A stretch of DNA of 17,484 bases from Lachnospiraceae bacterium UBA7026 (lineage in GTDB: Bacteria > Bacillota > Clostridia > Lachnospirales > Lachnospiraceae). Under the pieces are notes generated by a model, which was given only the letters and a program-made list of their open reading frames with translations, searched no databases and was not told the DNA's origin. This document shows, piece after piece, positions 6,920 through 11,413 of the stretch (position 1 is the first letter of the stretch; each line of letters starts with the position of its first letter). The DNA is taken from positions 1 through 17,484 of the forward strand of contig DLBH01000036.1 in the NCBI GenBank assembly GCA_002494165.1. The letters are read 5' to 3'. The translations under genes and the position numbers were made by a program.

Positions 6920-7443
6920 GAAAGATCATGTTTATCGGTAGAAGCGAAGCCGGGAAGACAACCCTGACCCAGGCTATGCGCGGTGACACCATCACCTATT
7001 ATAAAACACAGTATGTCAACCATTATGACGTGATTATCGACACCCCCGGTGAATACCTGCAGACCAAGAATCTGATTTCAGCCCTGGCGGTTTTTACTGC
7101 CGAGGCAGATGTGATTGGTCTGCTGCTGGATGCTACGGAACCTTTTTCCTTATATTCGCCTAACCTCACTCCTGTCTGTAACAGAGAAGTGGTGGGTATC
7201 GTTACCAAGATTGACCATTGGGCCGCCGAGCCGGAGATGGCCGCGGAGTGGCTGCGTATCGCCGGCTGTAAAAAGATCTTCTATACCAGTGCCTTCACCG
7301 GTGAGGGTATCGCTGATATTCTTTCCTACCTCAAGGAGGAAAGGGATGTGCTTCCCTGGGAACAGGCCAAGGCCCAGTACGATGAAATTGGTTTCGGTGC
7401 CGGTGAATCGGAAAAAGATCAACAAAGAATTCATAATCTCTAG
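6916..7443 (+). CDS. eutP: EutP/PduV-family P-loop protein
   Basis: A 175-aa P-loop NTPase of the EutP/PduV family. Motifs are GRSEAGKTT (residues 8-16, Walker A), KTQYVNHYDVIIDTPGEY (switch region and Walker B/G3 at about 35-52), VTKIDHW (G4-like) and YTSAFTGEGI (G5-like). EutP is usually found in ethanolamine or propanediol microcompartment operons, but here no shell or eut/pdu gene is nearby, so this is an orphan copy. From memory, Salmonella EutP and EutQ have been reported to show acetate kinase activity, whereas GTPase activity is predicted from the fold; which applies here is unknown. The gene overlaps the Cys-rich protein by ATGA and has no strong ribosome binding site of its own, consistent with coupling. 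The last dozen residues (GAGESEKDQQRIHNL) are a polar tail. Confidence 0.88.
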   Translation: MRKIMFIGRSEAGKTTLTQAMRGDTITYYKTQYVNHYDVIIDTPGEYLQTKNLISALAVFTAEADVIGLLLDATEPFSLYSPNLTPVCNREVVGIVTKIDHWAAEPEMAAEWLRIAGCKKIFYTSAFTGEGIADILSYLKEERDVLPWEQAKAQYDEIGFGAGESEKDQQRIHNL

Positions 7444-7456
7444 TTTCTGATTGCAG

Positions 7457-7485
7457 TTGATAAAGCAAAAATAATCGTTTATAAT
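7457..7485 (+). promoter_or_regulatory. Near-consensus promoter of the 59-aa gene
   Basis: TTGATA (7457-7462), a 17-nt spacer and TATAAT (7480-7485). This is among the best promoters in the window. Transcription would start near 7492. Confidence 0.8.
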
Positions 7486-7499
7486 GAGATAGGACAAGA

Positions 7500-7520
7500 G
7501 GGACCGGTGTTTAAGGTCCC
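7500..7520 (+). other. 5'-terminal leader hairpin
   Basis: GGGACC (7500-7505) pairs with GGTCCC (7515-7520) around a 9-nt loop, within about 10 nt of the predicted transcript start. It has no T-run. A 5' stem of this kind may protect the mRNA. Confidence 0.5.
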
Positions 7521-7567
7521 CGCAGATTGAGATCAAACAAGAATAGTTTTGTGGGAGGTTTTTTATT

Positions 7568-7747
7568 ATGAGAGGATACGAGATGGTACAGATTCTGAAG
7601 GGAAAAGAGATCACTATGGAAGATGTGGAGAAAGAGATCGCTTACCGCAAGGAGACGAATGCTTTCAGCAACGCTCCCCAGAATGATGTATTCATGAATA
7701 TGACACTGAACGAACTTCTCCGTGTGAAAGAGATGTGGAATGTATAG
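7568..7747 (+). CDS. 59-aa small protein of unknown function
   Basis: A short gene encoding 59 residues, beginning MRGYEMVQILKGKEITMEDV and ending TLNELLRVKEMWNV. I do not recognise a family. The protein is charged, has no cysteine, signal peptide or membrane segment, and is probably mostly helical (EDVEKEIAYRKE and LNELLRVKEMW). The case for a real gene is strong: a near-consensus promoter, GGGAGG at 7553-7558 placed 9 nt before the ATG, and a clean intrinsic terminator 27 nt after the stop. It is therefore a complete monocistronic unit. Its leader is about 75 nt and starts with a hairpin. Function is unknown; size and expression signals would suit a small regulatory or adaptor protein. Confidence 0.82.
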   Translation: MRGYEMVQILKGKEITMEDVEKEIAYRKETNAFSNAPQNDVFMNMTLNELLRVKEMWNV

Positions 7748-7773
7748 GTGTTAGGGACAAGTTTGATTGAATG

Positions 7774-7807
7774 AAAGAGGCTGCCGGACCAGCGGCAGCT
7801 TCTTTTT
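7774..7807 (+). terminator. Intrinsic terminator of the 59-aa gene
   Basis: AAGAGGCTGCCG (7775-7786) pairs with CGGCAGCTTCTT (7793-7804), with one G-U pair and a 6-nt loop, ending in a T-run at 7803-7807. Confidence 0.92.
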
Positions 7808-7852
7808 GAGTTTATGCCCTTTTGGGGCTTCTGTGCTGTAGATCAATAATAT

Positions 7853-7874
7853 CCGGTTCCAGTTGCTGGACCGG
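7853..7874 (+). other. Hairpin just upstream of the DUF975 ribosome binding site
   Basis: CCGGT and CCAG (7853-7857, 7859-7862, one bulged T) pair with CTGG and ACCGG (7866-7874) around a TTG loop. It ends 4 nt before GGAGG (7879-7883). A weaker stem GCCC/GGGC lies at 7816-7828. A poor promoter candidate (TTGGGG at 7822, AATAAT at 7845) would place the transcript start at the hairpin. Confidence 0.5.
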
Positions 7875-7891
7875 AGTTGGAGGCTTATATC

Positions 7892-8623
7892 ATGAATCTG
7901 GGTGCTTATACTTTTCGAAGAATAGCCAGGGAATCCCTGAAGGGCAGGTGGGCTAAGGCTATCGTAGCAGGCATTATCGCAGTCTGGCTGGGTGCATTTT
8001 CCGTAACTATACCAGCCTTGTGTGAGTATGTTGCTGTGGTTTCCGCCCTCATGTTTATCCTGGAGTTTGTTCCCGGTTATTTTTATATTCTTTTGACTTT
8101 GGTCATAGCTATTTCTATTTTTTATTTTTTCGCAGGCGGAGTAATAAGACTTGGTCACATCAGCTTCAATCTGGCACTTTTAGACAGAAGACGTCTGCAC
8201 TATTCTATCCTGACCAGCCATATTAATCTGTGGTGGAAGATGATCTGCGCCCGGATGGCAGTGTTATTTCTGACACTTATGGGCCTGGTCTTTTTCATAG
8301 TTCCTGGAATTATCATCCATTATTCCTGTGCCATGACTCCTTATATTATTGAACAGAAGCCGGATTACACCATTTCCCAATCTATCATGGCTTCCTTCCG
8401 GATTATGACCGGCCATCGCTGGCAGCTCTTTGCTCTGAGACTCAGCTTTCTGGGCTGGAATCTTCTGGGCATGCTTACTCTGGGAATTGGTTTTCTTTTT
8501 ATCATTCCCTATAAGACTCTGGCAGAGACTGTATTTTATAATGAGATCTCTGGCAGAGCGGACGTATTTTATGGGAGAACGAGCAGGGCAGACGGTACGA
8601 CTGGGGAAGATTCTGAAGAATGA
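7892..8623 (+). CDS. DUF975-family integral membrane protein
   Basis: A 243-aa polytopic membrane protein of the DUF975 type, common in Firmicutes and of unknown function. The N-terminus (YTFRRIARESLKGRWAKAI) is the typical DUF975 opening. Hydrophobic segments lie at about 27-47, 51-72 and 75-92, followed by two further pairs, including LMGLVFFIVPGIIIHYSC and LLGMLTLGIGFLFIIPY. The stretch MTPYIIEQKPDYTISQSI, with MTGHRWQLFALRLSF, also matches the family pattern. The C-terminal 25 residues are hydrophilic and acidic. The start is ATG 7892, because GGAGG at 7879-7883 gives an 8-nt spacing. An in-frame TTG at 7877 overlaps that site and is rejected. It may be cotranscribed with shikimate kinase 56 nt downstream. 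Confidence 0.9.
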   Translation: MNLGAYTFRRIARESLKGRWAKAIVAGIIAVWLGAFSVTIPALCEYVAVVSALMFILEFVPGYFYILLTLVIAISIFYFFAGGVIRLGHISFNLALLDRRRLHYSILTSHINLWWKMICARMAVLFLTLMGLVFFIVPGIIIHYSCAMTPYIIEQKPDYTISQSIMASFRIMTGHRWQLFALRLSFLGWNLLGMLTLGIGFLFIIPYKTLAETVFYNEISGRADVFYGRTSRADGTTGEDSEE

Positions 8624-8679
8624 TGGATTTTAAAAAAATATTGTATTGAATAAAACTTAGGATTTGAGGGACATAAGAT

Positions 8680-9237
8680 ATGAAGAGTATTAATGACAGT
8701 TTCACTAAGGATTCTACTAAAATAAAATCCCTTCCCTGCCACCTTTTTCTCATAGGCTTTATGGGCTGTGGCAAGAGTTCAGTATCGGACCGGCTAAAGA
8801 AAAAACTTTCTGTCAGGAAGATTGAGATGGATCAGGAGATCGCCAGGTCAGAAGGTATGCCGATCACAGACATATTTTCCAGTCACGGGGAAGATTATTT
8901 CAGAGATTTGGAGACATCCTTTATCAGGGATTTGAAAAATATTCCGCCGGCGGTGATTTCCTGCGGAGGAGGGGCGGTTATAAGACCTGAGAATGTGGCC
9001 ATGATGAGAGAGATGGGCAAAGTTATTCTCCTTACGGCCAGCCCGGAATCTATTTATAAGAGAGTGAGAAAGAGTACTGACCGGCCTCTTTTAAATGGTA
9101 ATATGAATGTGGACTATATCAGCCAGCTGATGGAGGCAAGACGGCCCCGTTATGAGAAGGCGGCCGACCTGACCATATCAACAGACGGCAAAAATATAGG
9201 ACAGATCGCTAATGAGATCCTGAGTCATCTGCCCTGA
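8680..9237 (+). CDS. aroK: Shikimate kinase
   Basis: A 185-aa enzyme that phosphorylates shikimate with ATP to shikimate 3-phosphate, a step towards chorismate and the aromatic amino acids. Seen in the sequence are Walker A GFMGCGKSS (residues 26-34), the substrate-binding acidic residue Asp51 (EMDQEIARSEGM), Arg75 in EDYFRDLE, the CGGG motif at 95-98, the lid DRPLL with Arg135, and the C-terminal RRPRYEKAADL with Arg154-157. The acidic motif reads MDQE instead of the commoner D(T/S)D. An N-terminal extension of about 18 polar residues precedes the fold; the ATG at 8680 is supported by GAGGG at 8665-8669, about 10 nt away. The gene is convergent with the shikimate dehydrogenase homologue across a shared terminator. 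aroK and aroL cannot be told apart. Confidence 0.94.
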   Translation: MKSINDSFTKDSTKIKSLPCHLFLIGFMGCGKSSVSDRLKKKLSVRKIEMDQEIARSEGMPITDIFSSHGEDYFRDLETSFIRDLKNIPPAVISCGGGAVIRPENVAMMREMGKVILLTASPESIYKRVRKSTDRPLLNGNMNVDYISQLMEARRPRYEKAADLTISTDGKNIGQIANEILSHLP

Positions 9238-9277
9238 CCTGTCAGTCAGAAGAAAATAAGAATATCTAAGAGGAATT

Positions 9278-9345
9278 AAAAGACTGCCCAGAACTTTAAC
9301 GCATACTTTTCAAGTACCTGTGCCAGAGTTTCTGGACAGCTTTTT
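9278..9345. terminator. Bidirectional terminator between aroK and aroE
   Basis: An outer stem pairs AAAAG, CTG and CCAGAA (9278-9292, with a bulge) with TTCTGG, CAG and CTTTT (9330-9344). Its loop holds ACTT/AAGT and GCA/TGC stems. The plus strand ends CTTTTTGCTTATTT, and the minus strand ends GTCTTTTAATT. Confidence 0.75.
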
Positions 9346-9377
9346 GCTTATTTAGGTGAAAAGCCTGCCGGTCAGGA

Positions 9378-10244
9378 TCAATCAAAAAAACGGGCTTTAA
9401 TCTTTTCTACAGGCATAGGGCGGCCGGTCCAGAGTTCAAAGGCGGCAGCTCCCTGGTAGAGAAGCATATAGAGACCGTTAAAACAGGGACATCCCAGAGA
9501 CTCAGCCAGCTCCAAAAGCCTGGTTTTGGCCGGATTATAGATGACGTCAGATACAACAAGGTCGGGGCGGAGCCAGGCCGGGTCTTCGATAAGGCAGGCA
9601 TCAGTATTGGGAGCCATACCTACACTGGTGGCATTAGTGAGAATATAGCTTGTTTTTATGGAGGAGATAAGGGCCTCCTTATCCTGGAGATCGCAGACTG
9701 TAACTTTGCAGCTGGTCCTGTCATTCAGCCTGGCGGCAATGGTCAGAAGCCGGTCATAGTTGCGCCCTCTGTTATTAAATACCCGGATCTCCTTTACGCC
9801 GTCTAAGGCTGCCTGGACCAGGATGGCTGTGGCAGCGCCGCCTCCGCCTAAAAGGGTCATGATTCTGCCAGGCAGGGGATAGCCAAGAACGTCTGACGAC
9901 TTCATATAGCCGATGCCGTCGGTAGTATAGCCGGTCAGGATACCCTGGTCATTGACTACGGTATTGACCGCTCCGCTGATTTCAGAGGCTGGGGAGAGGT
10001 TGTCACAGAGGCTGCCCATGAGGTTCTTGCAGGGCATGGTCAGATTCCAGCCCCGGGCACCCAGGGTTTTGAGACCCTTTACCGCATCTTCCAGTTCCCC
10101 GGTTCCCACATCAAAACAAAGATAGCGGTAGTCCAGATCCAGAAGATGAAAACTTTCATTGTGCATGAGAGGAGAGATGCTGTGAGCTACCGGCCGTCCT
10201 AAAAGACCGGTCAAAACAGTAGTTCCTGTGATTTTTTGAGACAT
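9378..10244 (-). CDS. aroE: Shikimate (or quinate/shikimate) dehydrogenase
   Basis: A 288-aa NAD(P)-dependent dehydrogenase reducing 3-dehydroshikimate to shikimate. The substrate-site motif SISPLMHN (22-29) is present, with catalytic Lys73 in NLTMPCK, Asn94 in GAVNTVV and Asp109 in YTTDGIGY. The nucleotide loop is LGGGGAATA (132-140). NATSVGM and the C-terminal YQGAAAFELWTG follow. Two deviations stand out. The usual NTDG is TTDG, and the second strand reads FNNRGRNYDR instead of the NRT of classical AroE, closer to the YdiB-like group in length and wording. NADP preference and quinate use therefore remain open. AAGGAGAAGG lies about 8 nt before the ATG on the minus strand. It is transcribed against its neighbours from a good promoter. 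Confidence 0.93.
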   Translation of the reverse strand: MSQKITGTTVLTGLLGRPVAHSISPLMHNESFHLLDLDYRYLCFDVGTGELEDAVKGLKTLGARGWNLTMPCKNLMGSLCDNLSPASEISGAVNTVVNDQGILTGYTTDGIGYMKSSDVLGYPLPGRIMTLLGGGGAATAILVQAALDGVKEIRVFNNRGRNYDRLLTIAARLNDRTSCKVTVCDLQDKEALISSIKTSYILTNATSVGMAPNTDACLIEDPAWLRPDLVVSDVIYNPAKTRLLELAESLGCPCFNGLYMLLYQGAAAFELWTGRPMPVEKIKARFFD

Positions 10245-10281
10245 AGGCCTTCTCCTTTATTTAAAGATTTTATAATTTATA

Positions 10282-10309
10282 ACTATATCATTTTCATAGG
10301 AAATGTCAA
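10282..10309 (-). promoter_or_regulatory. Promoter of aroE
   Basis: Minus strand: perfect TTGACA (10309-10304), a 16-nt spacer, and TATAGT (10287-10282, five of six). It is back to back with the promoter at 10327-10355, so the two starts are close and could be jointly controlled. Confidence 0.75.
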
Positions 10310-10326
10310 TTGAGCAGGATTAAGAC

Positions 10327-10355
10327 TTGCATACCGACGGACCTTTTGCTAAAAT
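10327..10355 (+). promoter_or_regulatory. Promoter of the 236-aa unknown gene
   Basis: TTGCAT (10327-10332), a 17-nt spacer and TAAAAT (10350-10355) preceded by TGC, which makes an extended -10. The leader would be about 75 nt. Confidence 0.6.
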
Positions 10356-10437
10356 AGAAAAGTCGACTAGTGAAAATAATTGTTATTTTTTATTAGATAA
10401 AGAACAAAATATTTTGGGAGATTAGGGTAATTATATT

Positions 10438-11148
10438 ATGGAATTATTGGGAAAAACATTATCAGATAAAACAGAAGCAATTTACAAAGATATCGAAGGC
10501 AAGCTGGTATATCCGGTAAAGATTCTGGAAATGGATCCTGAGGACAAAGACCAGGTATCCCAGCCGGTGGCCATGGATACGGGTAAGAAGGAGTTCAGGA
10601 TTTTAATAGACCCGTCCTTAGATGATAAGCTTTTTGAGAATGCCCTGGTCCGTGACCTCATATATTGTCTGCAGATGAGTAATAACGCGCCGGTGCTTTC
10701 AGCAGTCAGCGAGCATGACCTGGATGCGGTTCAGACTGCCATGATGATCTCCTCTGTCATTATGGATATCGACGTGGAGAACAAGCTGAAGTCTTACGAC
10801 ATGCATATCGATGATATTGACACCATGAGGCTCAGTGACCTTTTTGCCTTCCTCAAATCAGGAATCTCTGATTATAACAGGGAACTCTACCAGATTCTCA
10901 CTGCTCTTCAGGTAACTCTACTTTACTATACGACATCCAAGCAGAAGAATATTACAGAGATTATTCAGACCTTCTACCTTTCCGATCCGGATGCCATGAA
11001 GCTGATCGACAAGTATGTGGATATTCTTGACCGTTATGGTGTTGCCGACAACCGGTCCATGATGAGATGTATGAGAAAGATGGCCGCCGCTTCCAATATG
11101 AAAGGAAGGCTTCGCCTGGAATACGAGGGCAGGGTCAGCGAGATATAA
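10438..11148 (+). CDS. 236-aa soluble protein of unknown function
   Basis: I do not recognise this protein. It has no signal peptide, membrane helix or cysteine cluster and should be cytosolic. Residues 50-60 form a strand-like KKEFRILIDPS. A helical core follows: ENALVRDLIYCLQM (67-80), then AVQTAMMISSVIMDIDVENKL (97-117), then a C-terminal all-helical half with YNRELYQILTALQVTLLYY. The arrangement RDLIYCLQ ... SVIMDIDVENKLKSYD recalls zinc peptidase-like domains in which HExxH-ALQ is followed by a DxxVxxxL helix, but the histidines and glutamate are absent here, so any such fold would be inactive. This is speculation. The ribosome binding site is weak (TTAGGG, 10 nt before the ATG). A perfect-stem terminator follows at 11212. 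It stands alone, divergent from aroE. Confidence 0.85.
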   Translation: MELLGKTLSDKTEAIYKDIEGKLVYPVKILEMDPEDKDQVSQPVAMDTGKKEFRILIDPSLDDKLFENALVRDLIYCLQMSNNAPVLSAVSEHDLDAVQTAMMISSVIMDIDVENKLKSYDMHIDDIDTMRLSDLFAFLKSGISDYNRELYQILTALQVTLLYYTTSKQKNITEIIQTFYLSDPDAMKLIDKYVDILDRYGVADNRSMMRCMRKMAAASNMKGRLRLEYEGRVSEI

Positions 11149-11211
11149 GACCTAAGTTTATTCTTCAGAGGATAAAAAAGTCATATATAGGATAAAAGAA
11201 CATGATATACC

Positions 11212-11247
11212 AATCTTCATGGTGCTCCGGTGCCATGAAGATTTTTC
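11212..11247 (+). terminator. Strong intrinsic terminator
   Basis: AATCTTCATGG (11212-11222) pairs perfectly with CCATGAAGATT (11233-11243), followed by TTTC. It ends the transcript of the 236-aa gene, 64 nt after its stop. Confidence 0.93.
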
Positions 11248-11263
11248 GTAACAACGGGGATTT

Positions 11264-11358
11264 GGCTGGATCTGTATAGGTAGATCTATATATAGTTAGA
11301 CCATTCAGGCAGACCTATCCAGGCCGGCTTATTATGAAGACTGATTCTGCTTGTTTTT
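11264..11358 (+). promoter_or_regulatory. Candidate attenuator leader of metH
   Basis: Two mutually exclusive structures can be drawn. One pairs GGC, TGG and ATAGGT (11264-11269, 11276-11281) with ACCTAT, CCA and GCC (11313-11325). The other pairs AGGCAGA (11307-11313) with TCTGCTT (11345-11351), with CAG/CTG and CTT/AAG inside, and runs into T6 at 11353-11358, like a terminator. A further hairpin, CCGCT/AGCGG (11367-11380), precedes the ribosome binding site. No hallmark of SAM, cobalamin, THF or T-box leaders was seen. The promoter is not clear. Confidence 0.4.
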
Positions 11359-11413
11359 TATCAGGCCCGCTGCCAAGCGGCTTATCAGATCAGATATTTC
11401 AGGAGGAGTGCTC

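Noticed and set aside
7877..7891. TTG start for the DUF975 gene
   Set aside because: The TTG overlaps the GGAGG that serves the ATG at 7892.
11351..11413. Longer metH reading frame from an upstream TTG
   Set aside because: AGGAGG at 11401-11406 with ATG 11414 is far better, and the extra 21 residues are not part of the MetH fold.
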